Positions 7,072 to 16,444 of a stretch of DNA of 23,795 bases are shown here, piece after piece (positions within the stretch are counted from its first letter, which is position 1; the number at the start of each line of letters is the position of its first letter). The position numbers and the translations under genes are program-made. The DNA is from DATESG01 sp964480275 (lineage in GTDB: Bacteria; Bacillota_I; Bacilli_A; RFN20; CAG-826), in assembly GCA_964480275.1 (NCBI GenBank), contig CAYZOC010000010.1, positions 1-23,795 of the forward strand, in the 5' to 3' direction. Under the pieces are notes generated by a model that had not been told where the DNA came from, made no database searches, and was given only the letters and a program-made list of their open reading frames with translations.

Positions 7072-9039
7072 ATTGCCTTCCGTTTTTGCGGTTTCTTCTG
7101 ATGGTTTAGTGTCATCAGCCTTATTTACTTCTTGTTGAACTGGAGGTTCAGTGACTTGCGGACTATCTACAAAGGGTTCAGCTTTTTTTAATGTCCGATG
7201 TTTAAGTAAGTATTCAATTTCTTCCGCTGTAATCGTTTCTTTTTCTAAAAGGGTTTCCGCAATAAGCGTTAAATCAACACGATGCTTTTCAATCAGCTCA
7301 CGAGCTTTAATATGGGCAGTATCAATAATTTCACGAACAGCTTTATCAATTTCAAGAGCGACTTGTTGCGAAAAATTCTTTTGACTTGATGTGTAATCAC
7401 GCCCCAAGAACACTGAGCCCGAAGCACGTTCGTATTGAATTGGACCAAGCGGACTCATACCATACTCAGTAACCATTAGTCTTGCAATTCTCGTTGCTAC
7501 CTCAATATCGTTTTGCGCCCCTGTCGATACATCATCAAAGAAGACTTCTTCACTTGTCCGACCACCTAAAAGGCCAACAATTCTAGCCATAAGTTCATTT
7601 TTAGTAACGAGGAAGCGGTCATCTTCAGGTGTCATTAAAACATGTCCGCCCGTGCGACCACGTGGAATTATTGTAATTTTTTGTACCTTATCAGAATGTG
7701 GGTGATTAATACCAATAATCGCATGCCCTGCTTCATGGAAGGCCACAACACGACGTTCATGTTCATTGAGCCCCTTACTTGATTTAGCAGGACCAGCAAT
7801 CCGGCGATCAATCGCCTCATCAATATGATGAAGTTTAATCATGTCTGAATTATCACGAACCGCTAAAATTGCGGCATCATTTAAAATACTTTCGATATCG
7901 GCACCAGAAAATCCAACTGTTCTTTTCGATAGTTGTAAGAAATCGATGCTCTTGTCCATAATTTTTCCGCGAGCGTGAACCTTGAAGATTGCCTCACGAC
8001 CTAATTTATCTGGGAGATCAACGGTAATTTGCCGATCAAAACGTCCTGCTCTTAAAAGCGCTGGATCAAGAACGTCATCTCGGTTAGTGGCCGCCATCAC
8101 GATAATTCCTGAATTATCAGCAAAACCATCCATTTCGACTAGCAACTGATTTAATGTTTGTTCTCTTTCGTCGTTTCCGCCGCCTAAACCAGCACCACGT
8201 TGACGACCGACAGCATCTAGTTCATCAATAAAAATTAAACATGGGGCCGTTCTTTTAGCTTCACGGAACATGTCACGAACACGACCCGCACCAACACCAA
8301 CAAACATTTCAACAAAGTCAGACCCTGAGATTGAAAAGAATGGCACACCTGCTTCACCAGCAACGGCTTTGGCAAGTAATGTTTTACCAGTTCCAGGCGG
8401 CCCAACTAAAAGAATACCTTTTGGTAATTTAGCACCAAATTTTGCGTATTTCTTTGGGTTTTTAAGATAGTCAACAATCTCGATCATTTCTGCTTTTTCT
8501 GATTCAGCTCCTGCCACATCAGCAAAAGTTTTAACTTTTTTAGTTTCAAGCCGAGCCCTAGAACGATTGAAGTCCATCGCCTTACTATTAGAGCCACTGA
8601 CTGAATTGGCCATTTTTGAAAAGAGGAACATAACGAGTAGTAACGAACCACCCATTACTAATAATGTTGGTCCCCATGAATCCCAAAAAGTAACTTTAAA
8701 TGCATCAATTGTAGTGATTTCCGCACCTTCAGCAAGAATTATGGTTTCATAATTAAGTTCATACCAATTATTAGAAACTGTCGCTTGAAATAAGTCACCT
8801 GTCACTGTTTCACCAGTGATTGTCGTAACTTTTTCTCTTTCGGTGACAGTCATTTGTTTCACTTCTTGCGTATTAAAAAATTGACTTAAGTTATCATCTC
8901 TTAAAGTAATAATTTCAGCTGTTGGTCTAAACGCATACCAAAGCACAGCAACTAAGAGGATGCTTAATAAAATATAAGGGATGTAAAACCTAATTGAAGG
9001 TTTTTTTCTTGGTGTTCTTGAGCGTGATTGATTGTCCAT
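7060..9039 (-). CDS. ftsH: ATP-dependent zinc metalloprotease FtsH
   Basis: FtsH is a membrane-bound hexameric AAA+ protease that degrades damaged membrane proteins and regulatory proteins. The 659-residue product has a basic N-terminus, membrane segments at about 19-38 and 121-141 flanking the small extracytoplasmic domain, Walker A GPPGTGKT near 212-219, Walker [16 protein letters not shown], and the AAA second region of homology ([20 protein letters not shown]). The protease site HEAGH is near 432-436, with a further zinc-ligand Asp near 510. An acidic, low-complexity tail ends the protein. The ATG at 9039 follows AAAAAGGAGAA. It is 103 bases after tilS with its own promoter, and dusB follows on the same strand. 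The hpt and coaX genes that flank ftsH in Bacillus are missing here. Confidence 0.98.
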   Translation of the reverse strand: MDNQSRSRTPRKKPSIRFYIPYILLSILLVAVLWYAFRPTAEIITLRDDNLSQFFNTQEVKQMTVTEREKVTTITGETVTGDLFQATVSNNWYELNYETIILAEGAEITTIDAFKVTFWDSWGPTLLVMGGSLLLVMFLFSKMANSVSGSNSKAMDFNRSRARLETKKVKTFADVAGAESEKAEMIEIVDYLKNPKKYAKFGAKLPKGILLVGPPGTGKTLLAKAVAGEAGVPFFSISGSDFVEMFVGVGAGRVRDMFREAKRTAPCLIFIDELDAVGRQRGAGLGGGNDEREQTLNQLLVEMDGFADNSGIIVMAATNRDDVLDPALLRAGRFDRQITVDLPDKLGREAIFKVHARGKIMDKSIDFLQLSKRTVGFSGADIESILNDAAILAVRDNSDMIKLHHIDEAIDRRIAGPAKSSKGLNEHERRVVAFHEAGHAIIGINHPHSDKVQKITIIPRGRTGGHVLMTPEDDRFLVTKNELMARIVGLLGGRTSEEVFFDDVSTGAQNDIEVATRIARLMVTEYGMSPLGPIQYERASGSVFLGRDYTSSQKNFSQQVALEIDKAVREIIDTAHIKARELIEKHRVDLTLIAETLLEKETITAEEIEYLLKHRTLKKAEPFVDSPQVTEPPVQQEVNKADDTKPSEETAKTEGNGEE

Positions 9040-9108
9040 TGTATTCTCCTTTTTCTTAACGAATATCTTTTGTATGAATATAAATTTTAATTATAGAGCG
9101 TATGATAA

Positions 9109-9137
9109 ATTATACATAGTATAAACCTAAGATTCAA
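9109..9137 (-). promoter_or_regulatory. Promoter of ftsH
   Basis: On the minus strand TTGAAT (9137-9132), a 17-base spacer, and TATAAT (9114-9109) form a good housekeeping promoter in the tilS–ftsH gap. Transcription would begin near 9102, leaving a leader of about 62 bases. The -10 overlaps a short inverted repeat, TATAC-ATA-GTATA (9111-9123), possibly by chance. Confidence 0.65.
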
Positions 9138-9142
9138 ATAAT

Positions 9143-10369
9143 TCACCACAAAACATTCAGTTTGTCATTTTCATTGAAAATATAGTCATGGCGATATCGT
9201 GGAATATAAATTATTGTTCCCGTCTTATCAACGACAATTGGCCAAATTAATCTTAAGTGTTTGGGAAGTTTCATATCTATAAATAGTCTTGAAACCTTTT
9301 TACTGTAGTTTTTAATCTTATAAGTGTCTCCAGCCCTATATGTTCTGATAACTAGAGGAAAACTTGACTGCTTTATGTTATAGCGACTTAAGTCACCCTG
9401 TAAATCAAAATATACATGCCGGCTTTTAACAGATTTTTGTTCCTTACTTACCACTTCTTCATATGGTCTATATTCATTTATATCAATAATAGCGAAGTCT
9501 TGATAAAACTTCGTTAAATAAATATTGTGTTTTACTTTCACTAGCGCGGTTGTCTTATCACTCCTAAGTATTGTATCAACGACTTTTACATGCCCTTGGT
9601 GAAAAAAGGCAGCCTGGTCATACTTAGTGAAAAACATGTATACTATCCGCGCTTTATCCTCGATTGAAAGACTAGTAAATTTTGCAATTTGCATCGTTCC
9701 TCGATTGGAAATATATTCTTTTAACCGTTGAGTCTTGTCCATTTCATATTCGTTTCTTGCCAAAATTTCCTCTAGTAGCATTGTTTTTTCTTGTGACCCC
9801 ATTCTGGCGATCACACGATTGCGTAAAAAGTTCCGCCGATACGAAACACTTAAATTACTAGCATCAATCGCAAATGGCGTTTGAGTGTTAGTGCAATGGT
9901 CGATTAATAAATTTTTTGGATAGCCAATAAGTGGCCGCACTACTTGAATACCACTTATGATTGTCCGCTCCCTAATACCAAAGTAGAATAGATTGGCTTT
10001 TTTCTCCTTTTGCATTAAATAGGTTTCTAAAACATCATCAAGTTGGTGTCCTGTCAACAATACATCCAGCGAGTTATTATTAATTATTTCTTTAAAATAA
10101 TCGTATCTAGCTTCTCGCGCCCAGGCTTGAAAGTTTCGATATTTTTTAGAGTAAAAAGCATCAGTCGTATGAAGAACAATATTTTTTTCCTTACAAAAAG
10201 CCGCTAATCTTAATTGTTCGCTATCACTCTCTTCACGCATGTGATAATTAACATGGGCTACTTCAAAATAGTAATCCTCAGCTAAAAGCAAGGAAAATAG
10301 CGCCATTGAATCTGGTCCAAAACTACATGCAAGCAGATACTTTTTATTCTTGTCGAGACTTAGTTTCAT
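9143..10369 (-). CDS. tilS: tRNA(Ile)-lysidine synthetase TilS
   Basis: TilS attaches lysine to cytidine 34 of tRNA-Ile with the CAU anticodon, so that it reads AUA and is charged with isoleucine. The 408-residue protein has an N-terminal PP-loop ATPase domain with the motif SFGPDS near residues 16-21, where the usual form is SGGxDS. VAHVNYHMREESD and TGHQLDDVLETYLMQ are diagnostic of TilS. The C-terminal substrate-binding domain, with DTYKIKNYSKKVSRLFIDMK, is complete. The ATG at 10369 has GAGAGGGTGA just before it and overlaps the end of rqcP by 26 bases, indicating coupled translation. In many Firmicutes hpt follows or is fused to tilS; neither is seen here. Confidence 0.94.
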   Translation of the reverse strand: MKLSLDKNKKYLLACSFGPDSMALFSLLLAEDYYFEVAHVNYHMREESDSEQLRLAAFCKEKNIVLHTTDAFYSKKYRNFQAWAREARYDYFKEIINNNSLDVLLTGHQLDDVLETYLMQKEKKANLFYFGIRERTIISGIQVVRPLIGYPKNLLIDHCTNTQTPFAIDASNLSVSYRRNFLRNRVIARMGSQEKTMLLEEILARNEYEMDKTQRLKEYISNRGTMQIAKFTSLSIEDKARIVYMFFTKYDQAAFFHQGHVKVVDTILRSDKTTALVKVKHNIYLTKFYQDFAIIDINEYRPYEEVVSKEQKSVKSRHVYFDLQGDLSRYNIKQSSFPLVIRTYRAGDTYKIKNYSKKVSRLFIDMKLPKHLRLIWPIVVDKTGTIIYIPRYRHDYIFNENDKLNVLW

Positions 10370-10619
10370 TCACCCTCTCACTTACTATCTTGTAGGCTCC
10401 ATCGGGATTTTTTTTAATTAGTTTCTCATCGATTTCTAAAACTTCAACTTCAATAATGTTACGAGTAAAGCGCATCAATATTTGATCTCCTCCTTTAATT
10501 GTGAAGGCCGGCTTGACGACGCGGCCATTTACTTCAACCCGTCCTTGATCGACAATTTCCTTGGAAATTTGTCTTCTTTTAATAATTCTAGTTAATTTTA
10601 AATATTTATCTATTCTCAT
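10344..10619 (-). CDS. rqcP: S4-domain RNA-binding protein RqcP (YabO)
   Basis: This 91-residue protein is a small S4-domain protein of the RqcP/Hsp15 type. In Bacillus, RqcP works with RqcH on stalled 50S subunits, helping add alanine tails to nascent chains for degradation. The S4 fold spans about residues 1-60: [17 protein letters not shown], then VDQGRVEVNGRVVKP, then GDQILMRF. The tail is short and charged. The start overlaps the end of mfd by 14 bases and its own end overlaps tilS by 26. The position next to mfd, as in Bacillus, supports RqcP over other S4 proteins. divIC, which usually follows yabO in Bacillus, is absent. Confidence 0.9.
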   Translation of the reverse strand: MRIDKYLKLTRIIKRRQISKEIVDQGRVEVNGRVVKPAFTIKGGDQILMRFTRNIIEVEVLEIDEKLIKKNPDGAYKIVSERVNETKSRQE

Positions 10620-13600
10620 CGCTTTTTACCGCCTGTCTAACAATTTTTACAACTTCAAGCACTGTTTTTTCAAAGATTGTAAACCAATCCCCTAATTTAT
10701 ATATTTTAATTGAAAGTTTCTTGTTCTTCACTAAAACTCTGATACTACCAACATATTGGTTGAGACTATCAAAAAGCTTAGTTCCCGCGCCATCTACCCG
10801 CATAAAAACATCACCAACAATTACTTCGATAAAACTTTCATCATCAAGTATTTGATCAATATATTTTACTTTACTATCCAAGATAATATCGATTATTCTC
10901 TTTCTAAATAATAGTTCGACTGGCTCCGGAAGTTTACCATATATGTCTCTAGTTTTGGCCTCGAGATTTTTGACTTCAGGTAAGGTCTTTGTGGCTTTAA
11001 TTGCTTGATATAACTCGATTTTGTCAGGTTTATTTGCATAAAACTCGGGAATATATGCATCAATACTTAAAAGCGTTGTTAGACGAATTGGCTCATCGCT
11101 TAAAGCTTTACCATTTCGTTTTTCCGCCATGGTTTCATTGAGTAATTTAATGTACATATCAATACCAACCGAGTCGATAAATCCTGCCTGCTCAGGCCCA
11201 AGAATGTCTCCTGCTCCACGAATCATTAGGTCTCGTTGTGCTATTTTGTAACCACTACCTAGTTCAGTAAACTCTTGGATAGCTTTTAATCGTTTACGGC
11301 CATCATCGGTTAATTCTTTACCTTCATTGTATAAAAGGTAGGCATAGGCGATTCGATCACCACGACCAACCCTTCCTTTAATTTGATAAAGTTGAGAAAG
11401 TCCAAAGTGACTTGCATTTTCAACAATGATCATATTAGCGTTAGGAACATCAATGCCATTTTCAATAATTGATGTACAGACAAGAACATTAACTTGGCCA
11501 TTATAGAAGTTCATCATCACATCTTCAATCTCATCACGTTCCATTTGCCCATGGACAACTCCGACTTGCGCTCCCTTGACCATCCGACTAATTTTATTGG
11601 CAACTTCATATATACTTTGAACGCGATTGTGCAAGTAAAAAACCTGGCCCTCACGTTGAAGCTCACGTTCAATAAGTTCTCGAACAACAGCGTCACGGCG
11701 AGGAATCACATAAGTTTGAATCGGCATTCTATCACTTGGTGGAGTATTGATTTGGGAAAGACCACGCATACCAACGAGTGCCATTTGTAAGGTTCGAGGA
11801 ATTGGTGTTGCACTTAGTGTTAACACATCAATTGTTGCCTTAAATTGCTTGATAGTTTCTTTTTGTTCGACACCAAAACGTTGTTCTTCATCGACAATCA
11901 AAAGACCAAGATCTTTAAATTTTAACTGCTTCGATAAAATTCGATGTGTGCCAATCACGATATCGTAGCGACCTTCATTAACTAACTTTATAATTTCATT
12001 TTGGGCCTTTTCTGGAACTAACCTACTTAGATGTCCAACGCGGATGCCAAACTTAGCAAATCGTTCTTTGGCAACCTCATAGTGTTGCCGGGCTAGAAGC
12101 GTCGTCGGACATAGAAATGCAACTTGTTTTTTGTTACTTATTGCCTTAAAAGCCGCTCTTAATGCAACTTCTGTCTTACCAAAGCCCACATCACCACAAA
12201 GTAGACGATCCATCGGTACTTCGCTTTCCATGTCTCGCTTGATTTCAACTAGTGATTGTTGCTGATCACTTGTCAAAACGTAGGAAAAACTATTTTCAAA
12301 CATTTGCTGAAGTTCATCATCTTCACTAAAGGCAAACCCCTTATTTTTAACACGCTCAGCTTGCGTGGCAATAAGTTGATCAGCAATTTCATTAATCCGC
12401 TCTTTGATTCTATTTTTGGTTTTTTCCCATACCTTAGAATTGAGACGGTTAAGTTTTGGTGCAACACCTTCACGTCCAGAGTATTTGCGGACCAACTGGA
12501 ATTGTTCGAGGGGAACATATAACATGTCTTCACCACCATAGGCAATTTGTAAAAAGTCACGATGTCCCACACTAGAGTCTCTTGTAACCACATCAAGGAA
12601 TTTACCAATTCCATAGTATTCATGAACGACATAATCACCAGCTTGAAGCTGTTCATAAGAATGTAATATCGTCGCCACTTTAAAACGGTGACTAAATCTT
12701 AGATTATTTCGTGGTGCGTTGAATAATTCCTTACTAGTATAGACAACAATTTTCTTTTCATTAAACTCAAAGCCTTGGGGAAAATAATCATATGTCAGAA
12801 AAACTCCTTCGCCGTCATCGAGATTAGAATATGGCAAATCATGAATTTTCATTAGCTCTTCAATCGTATTGAATTGAGCGTTGTTATTGAGCGAAATTAT
12901 TACCTTATCGCCTTTTTCAAGATGAGATTCAATTTTTTTCGCAAGGTCATTAAAGTTAGTAAATGTTGTTGAAAAGGGAATTAAATCAAGTTTTAATTGA
13001 CGCTTGTTTGCCTGAAATTCTTCAGTTGATAATATGGAAGTGTACGGAGTCAATATTCTATTTAACCCACGGAAATAGCTGAGTTTTGTAATTGTTTTTT
13101 GTTTTGTCACTAGTTCATCAAGAAAGGTCAAGGATTCATAGTTATTTCTTTCAATGCTCTCCTCAATTTGTCCGCGATTTACTAATACAACATTCGGTTT
13201 TTCAACATAATCAATCAAACTATAATCAAAAAGTTCTAAAAGCGAAAAATATTTATATGAACGACTCGTATTACTTCGATTTTTAATCAACTCAATACTA
13301 TCTTCAATATTGGCAATAAGCACTTCCTCTTTAGAGACATCAAGTTTTTCACTATCAACTTGGACCTGTCTGCGCATTTTTTCAAATAATTTAGCCATTT
13401 GTTGGTCATCTAAAACTATTTCACTGGCAGGGACAATTGTCGTTTCCTCGATTTCACTTATCGAATTTTGTGAGGAAATATCAAAATAGCGAATCGATTC
13501 AATTTCATCGCCAAAAAATTCAATTCTAATCGGATTTACCGCATTAACGCTATAAATATCAAGGATGTCGCCACGAAGTGCGAATTGAAGTGTTTGGTCA

Positions 13601-14082
13601 ATTTTGTTTACTCTTTGGTAACCGTTTTCAACAAGAACATTAATGACTTTCTCAAGATTATAAGTTCTATTTTTTGTAAGCGTAACGATATGCTTATTAA
13701 AGGTGTTTTTATCGATTGTGTAGCGTGTTAGACCACCCACACTAGTTATTATGATATGTTTATCACCACTGAGCAGGCGATAAAGTGTATATAGTCGTTG
13801 AGCTTCCATTTCCTTGCTCGAAGAAATAACTTCTGTTTGTAGCATGTCATCATGGGGATAAAACAAGATATCATCAGCATCGACAAAGGTTTGAAGAAAG
13901 CTTAATAACCGTTGTGCAATATACATATTAGCGGCAACAAGAACATAATTTTTCTTTTCCTCAAGAAAACTAGCAGCCACAAATAGGCTAGGACCAACAA
14001 TTTCATCCATAACAAAAAATCCCTTATTTTCTTTAAAGGGGGGGTATAGTTTGCTTTGTCTAATCAGATCAATAAGCTTCAA
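10606..14082 (-). CDS. mfd: Transcription-repair coupling factor Mfd
   Basis: Mfd removes RNA polymerase stalled at DNA lesions and recruits UvrA, coupling transcription to excision repair. The 1158-residue protein has the N-terminal UvrB-like region, the CarD-type polymerase-interaction domain with [14 protein letters not shown] near residue 480, a RecG-like translocase with Walker [11 protein letters not shown] near 630 and DEEQRFG near 730, helicase motifs such as [14 protein letters not shown] and NRVQSIYEV, and the C-terminal TRCF domain. Its length is normal for the family. The start is a TTG at 14082 whose last two bases belong to the pth stop codon (TTGA overlap), with AAGGA nine bases upstream. 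It is the second gene of the pth–mfd–rqcP–tilS operon. Confidence 0.98.
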   Translation of the reverse strand: MKLIDLIRQSKLYPPFKENKGFFVMDEIVGPSLFVAASFLEEKKNYVLVAANMYIAQRLLSFLQTFVDADDILFYPHDDMLQTEVISSSKEMEAQRLYTLYRLLSGDKHIIITSVGGLTRYTIDKNTFNKHIVTLTKNRTYNLEKVINVLVENGYQRVNKIDQTLQFALRGDILDIYSVNAVNPIRIEFFGDEIESIRYFDISSQNSISEIEETTIVPASEIVLDDQQMAKLFEKMRRQVQVDSEKLDVSKEEVLIANIEDSIELIKNRSNTSRSYKYFSLLELFDYSLIDYVEKPNVVLVNRGQIEESIERNNYESLTFLDELVTKQKTITKLSYFRGLNRILTPYTSILSTEEFQANKRQLKLDLIPFSTTFTNFNDLAKKIESHLEKGDKVIISLNNNAQFNTIEELMKIHDLPYSNLDDGEGVFLTYDYFPQGFEFNEKKIVVYTSKELFNAPRNNLRFSHRFKVATILHSYEQLQAGDYVVHEYYGIGKFLDVVTRDSSVGHRDFLQIAYGGEDMLYVPLEQFQLVRKYSGREGVAPKLNRLNSKVWEKTKNRIKERINEIADQLIATQAERVKNKGFAFSEDDELQQMFENSFSYVLTSDQQQSLVEIKRDMESEVPMDRLLCGDVGFGKTEVALRAAFKAISNKKQVAFLCPTTLLARQHYEVAKERFAKFGIRVGHLSRLVPEKAQNEIIKLVNEGRYDIVIGTHRILSKQLKFKDLGLLIVDEEQRFGVEQKETIKQFKATIDVLTLSATPIPRTLQMALVGMRGLSQINTPPSDRMPIQTYVIPRRDAVVRELIERELQREGQVFYLHNRVQSIYEVANKISRMVKGAQVGVVHGQMERDEIEDVMMNFYNGQVNVLVCTSIIENGIDVPNANMIIVENASHFGLSQLYQIKGRVGRGDRIAYAYLLYNEGKELTDDGRKRLKAIQEFTELGSGYKIAQRDLMIRGAGDILGPEQAGFIDSVGIDMYIKLLNETMAEKRNGKALSDEPIRLTTLLSIDAYIPEFYANKPDKIELYQAIKATKTLPEVKNLEAKTRDIYGKLPEPVELLFRKRIIDIILDSKVKYIDQILDDESFIEVIVGDVFMRVDGAGTKLFDSLNQYVGSIRVLVKNKKLSIKIYKLGDWFTIFEKTVLEVVKIVRQAVKSDENR

Positions 14083-14657
14083 TCATTCACATCCTTACCA
14101 TTTTTTTTATTAAATTCCGCCATCGCATGAAGAAATCCGTTATCAAGGATATCTTTCAATGCCTTACTCGCGGTCACAATTGCTTGTTCAAGTTTTTCTT
14201 TTTCTTCACCAGTTGCACGCCCTAATACGTAGTCCACAGTGTCGTATGTTGGTTTCCCAATTCCGACTCTAATCCGTTTGATATCTTGGGTCCCAAGCAA
14301 TTCAATGATGTTTTGCATACCTTTTTGTCCACCACTAGACCCTGATAGTCGTAATCTTATTATCCCAGGTTCAAGATCAAGATCATCATAAACAACGACA
14401 ATATCTTCATCTTCGACTTTGAAAAATTGTTTGATTTGCACAAGTGCTTCACCAGACAAATTCATAAATGTCTGCGGTTTAAAAAGGATTACATCTTCTT
14501 GTTTATACTTAAAACGAGCATATAAACCTTTAAAATCATTCTTATCAATATCAATACCTAATGATTCAGCAAGAAGATCAACACTCATAAAACCCATATT
14601 ATGGCGAGTGTTTTTGTACTTTGTTCCTGGATTGCCTAAGCCTACTAATAATTTCAT
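14079..14657 (-). CDS. pth: Peptidyl-tRNA hydrolase
   Basis: This enzyme cleaves peptidyl-tRNA released from ribosomes, freeing tRNA for reuse. The 192-residue protein has the full family pattern: MKLLVGLGNPGTKYKNTRHN with the conserved Asn and the catalytic His, FKPQTFMNLSG, the VVYDDLDL segment with the conserved Asp, and GSSGGQKGMQNII followed by RIRVGIGKP. The length is normal. The ribosome-binding site is weak (AAAAGGG). It is the first gene of the minus-strand operon leading through mfd, and is divergent from the DUF368 gene at 14737. The Bacillus gene fin, between pth and mfd, is not present. Confidence 0.97.
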   Translation of the reverse strand: MKLLVGLGNPGTKYKNTRHNMGFMSVDLLAESLGIDIDKNDFKGLYARFKYKQEDVILFKPQTFMNLSGEALVQIKQFFKVEDEDIVVVYDDLDLEPGIIRLRLSGSSGGQKGMQNIIELLGTQDIKRIRVGIGKPTYDTVDYVLGRATGEEKEKLEQAIVTASKALKDILDNGFLHAMAEFNKKNGKDVND

Positions 14658-14673
14658 TGATTACCCTTTTGTA

Positions 14674-14679
14674 ATTATA
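14674..14679 (-). promoter_or_regulatory. Possible -10 box of the pth–mfd operon
   Basis: TATAAT on the minus strand lies 16 bases before the pth start. No good -35 is visible 17 bases upstream (TCACAC). Use of this site would give a leader of only about ten bases, so confidence is low. Confidence 0.3.
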
Positions 14680-14736
14680 TCATTTATGGGTTTTTTGTGT
14701 GATAATGTTATTATTATTTTGGAAGTCGGTAGTAAT

Positions 14737-15654
14737 ATGAAAAAGCATTTAAAAGGGTTTATTCACGGAATATTAATCGGTGTCGCCTTTATCTCCGCAA
14801 TGGGAGGAGGGACACTAGCAGTTATTTTAGGCATCTATGATGATCTTGTTTCTGCGATTACGAACTTAAGAAAAGATTTCAAAAAAAGTGTTGCTTATTT
14901 GGCACCAATTCTTCTTGGCGCTATTATTGGAATTGTAAGTCTTGCCTACCCAATTAAACTATTTTTAGAGTGGCAGCCATTCATTGCCACTTCCCTTTTC
15001 GTTGGCCTTACAATTGGTGGCCTTGTCGTATTTAAAAAACTAACAAACGGCCATGTTAATGTCGTAAATACCTTTTTCTTATTTGTCGGCCTCCTCCTCG
15101 TAGCTGTAATCGGGGTTATCTCTTGGTTTTCTTATGTCCCTAGTGATAGTAGCGTTATTACTTTTAATGGTGGTGAAATGCTCATTCTCTTCTTGATTGG
15201 TTTCTTTGCTAGTTCAGCCCTAATTGCTCCAGGAATTAGTGGTACGATGTTTCTTATCTCGCTAGGTTATTACAATAAGCTGCTCGAATTAATAAAAACT
15301 GTTTTAAGTTTTTCTGGTTCCTCATGGGGGATCAATGTTTTACTTCTTTTTAGTTTTGCGGTTGGGTTTATCATTGGCTTTTTTGCAATCACAAAACTAA
15401 TGGATATTCTTTTAAAACACTTCAGAATTGCTACTTATTTTGCGATTCTTGGATTAATTTTAGGACAAATAATTATTAGTTACTTTAATGGAGAGATAAG
15501 ACAGGCATACGCAAATATTTCTTCAATCCCGTTAGAAATAGTGTTTTCAACAATCAGTTTAATTGTTGGGGTGACAACTTCTTATTTTCTACTAAAATTT
15601 GCCGAAAAAAAGGAAATCGTCCAAGTGATTGGTGACAAGAATGATGAGGCTTGA
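14737..15654 (+). CDS. DUF368 membrane protein, PopT-type lipid-carrier transporter
   Basis: This 305-residue protein has about eight hydrophobic segments and the inverted duplicate structure of the DUF368 family. Members of this family (PopT) have been shown to return undecaprenyl phosphate across the membrane for reuse in wall or glycopolymer synthesis. The second-half motif, ALIAPGISGTMFLISLGYYNKL, is family-typical. The first-half equivalent, SAMGGGTLAVILGIYDDL, lacks the usual PG of PGVSGGT. The frame is open upstream to 14419 inside pth, but the ATG at 14737 gives the family N-terminus with a basic MKKHLKG. Its ribosome-binding site is poor. Its 3' end overlaps rsuA, so the two are probably cotranscribed. 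The family assignment is good; the substrate is inferred from the family. Confidence 0.85.
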   Translation: MKKHLKGFIHGILIGVAFISAMGGGTLAVILGIYDDLVSAITNLRKDFKKSVAYLAPILLGAIIGIVSLAYPIKLFLEWQPFIATSLFVGLTIGGLVVFKKLTNGHVNVVNTFFLFVGLLLVAVIGVISWFSYVPSDSSVITFNGGEMLILFLIGFFASSALIAPGISGTMFLISLGYYNKLLELIKTVLSFSGSSWGINVLLLFSFAVGFIIGFFAITKLMDILLKHFRIATYFAILGLILGQIIISYFNGEIRQAYANISSIPLEIVFSTISLIVGVTTSYFLLKFAEKKEIVQVIGDKNDEA

Positions 15655-16345
15655 CCGCTTTCTAGCCCATGTTGGATTAGGTACACGCAAAGAGGTAAAA
15701 ACTCTTATTAGGACCAGGCGCATTAGCGTAAACAATCAGATTGTCACAAGTGATAGCACACAAGTTAATACATCGATTGATCAAGTGATGTTTGATGATG
15801 AAAAATTAGTCTACAAAGAGTTCAAATATTACCTGCTCAACAAGCCTAGTGGTTATGTTTGTGCAAATGAAGATCGAGTGTCGCCAACAGTCATTGCGTT
15901 AAATGATGATTTTTCAAAATTTAATCTCCACACTGTCGGGCGTTTAGATAAGGACACAACAGGAGTGCTAATTCTCACTAATAATGGGCGACTCACTCAC
16001 CAATTAATCAATCCTAAATTTGCTGTTGATAAAATTTATTTGGCCATTGTTGATAAGGATCTTGAAGAGCATTTAATTAATAGTTTTAAAGAGGGTTTTA
16101 TTGTCAATAATGAATATAAGACACTGCCGTCCAAGCTAGAAATAATCAATGATCGCCTTGCAAGATTGACTCTTAATGAGGGGAAATATCACCAGGTTAA
16201 GCGGATGTTCCTCCATTTTGGCTACAAAGTAACCAAATTACATCGCGAACAATTTCATAGTCTTCGCGTCGATGACTTAGAGGAAGGAAAATCACGGGAA
16301 TTGACCGCTCAAGAGGAAGCTTTGCTATTCGTCGATCAACTCTAG
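15644..16345 (+). CDS. rsuA: 16S rRNA pseudouridine synthase, RsuA family
   Basis: This enzyme isomerises a uridine in 16S rRNA (U516 in E. coli). The 233-residue protein has an N-terminal S4 domain (MRLDRFLAHVGLGTRKEV) and a catalytic domain with VGRLDKDTTGVLILTNNG, which holds the catalytic Asp. GKYHQVKRMF is typical of RsuA, whereas RluB enzymes carry a different sequence there. The start is at one of two adjacent ATGs, 15641 or 15644, with GGTGA at 15631-15635 as ribosome-binding site, both inside the end of the DUF368 gene. The overlap suggests coupled translation. No clear terminator follows, only an AT-rich stretch with T-runs at 16358-16373. Confidence 0.88.
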   Translation: MRLDRFLAHVGLGTRKEVKTLIRTRRISVNNQIVTSDSTQVNTSIDQVMFDDEKLVYKEFKYYLLNKPSGYVCANEDRVSPTVIALNDDFSKFNLHTVGRLDKDTTGVLILTNNGRLTHQLINPKFAVDKIYLAIVDKDLEEHLINSFKEGFIVNNEYKTLPSKLEIINDRLARLTLNEGKYHQVKRMFLHFGYKVTKLHREQFHSLRVDDLEEGKSRELTAQEEALLFVDQL

Positions 16346-16379
16346 ATTATGCATTAATTTTTTATTATTTTTTGTTGAG

Positions 16380-16396
16380 TGTTTATGATATAAACA
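16380..16396 (+). promoter_or_regulatory. Inverted-repeat operator for the TetR regulator
   Basis: TGTTTAT-GAT-ATAAACA is a perfect seven-base inverted repeat with a three-base centre, 49 bases before the tetR start. It overlaps the -35 region of the tetR promoter. Position and symmetry fit a site where the TetR dimer represses its own operon, as is usual for TetR-family exporter regulators. Confidence 0.7.
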
Positions 16397-16417
16397 TTGA
16401 CAGTTTTTTGCTATAAT
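16389..16417 (+). promoter_or_regulatory. Extended -10 promoter of the tetR–ABC operon
   Basis: TGCTATAAT (16409-16417) is a perfect extended -10 element. The hexamer 17 bases upstream, TATAAA at 16389-16394, is a poor -35, which extended -10 promoters tolerate. A consensus TTGACA at 16397-16402 is only nine bases from the -10 and cannot pair with it. Transcription would begin near 16424. Confidence 0.65.
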
Positions 16418-16444
16418 AAACTCTACACAATAAGGAGGGTAATT

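Noticed and set aside
12273..12656. A 127-codon minus-strand frame inside mfd
   Set aside because: It lies in an alternate frame of the mfd CarD region and has no recognisable protein features.
14419..14736. N-terminal extension of the DUF368 protein antisense to pth
   Set aside because: The extension is antisense to conserved pth codons and unlike the family. The ATG at 14737 gives the expected N-terminus.
14079..15654. Possible Mycoplasma genetic code (TGA as Trp)
   Set aside because: pth and the DUF368 gene end at TGA at the expected family lengths, and Trp residues in conserved positions use TGG.
16397..16402. Consensus TTGACA as -35 of the tetR promoter
   Set aside because: It is only nine bases from TATAAT, and nothing like a -10 box lies 16-18 bases downstream of it.
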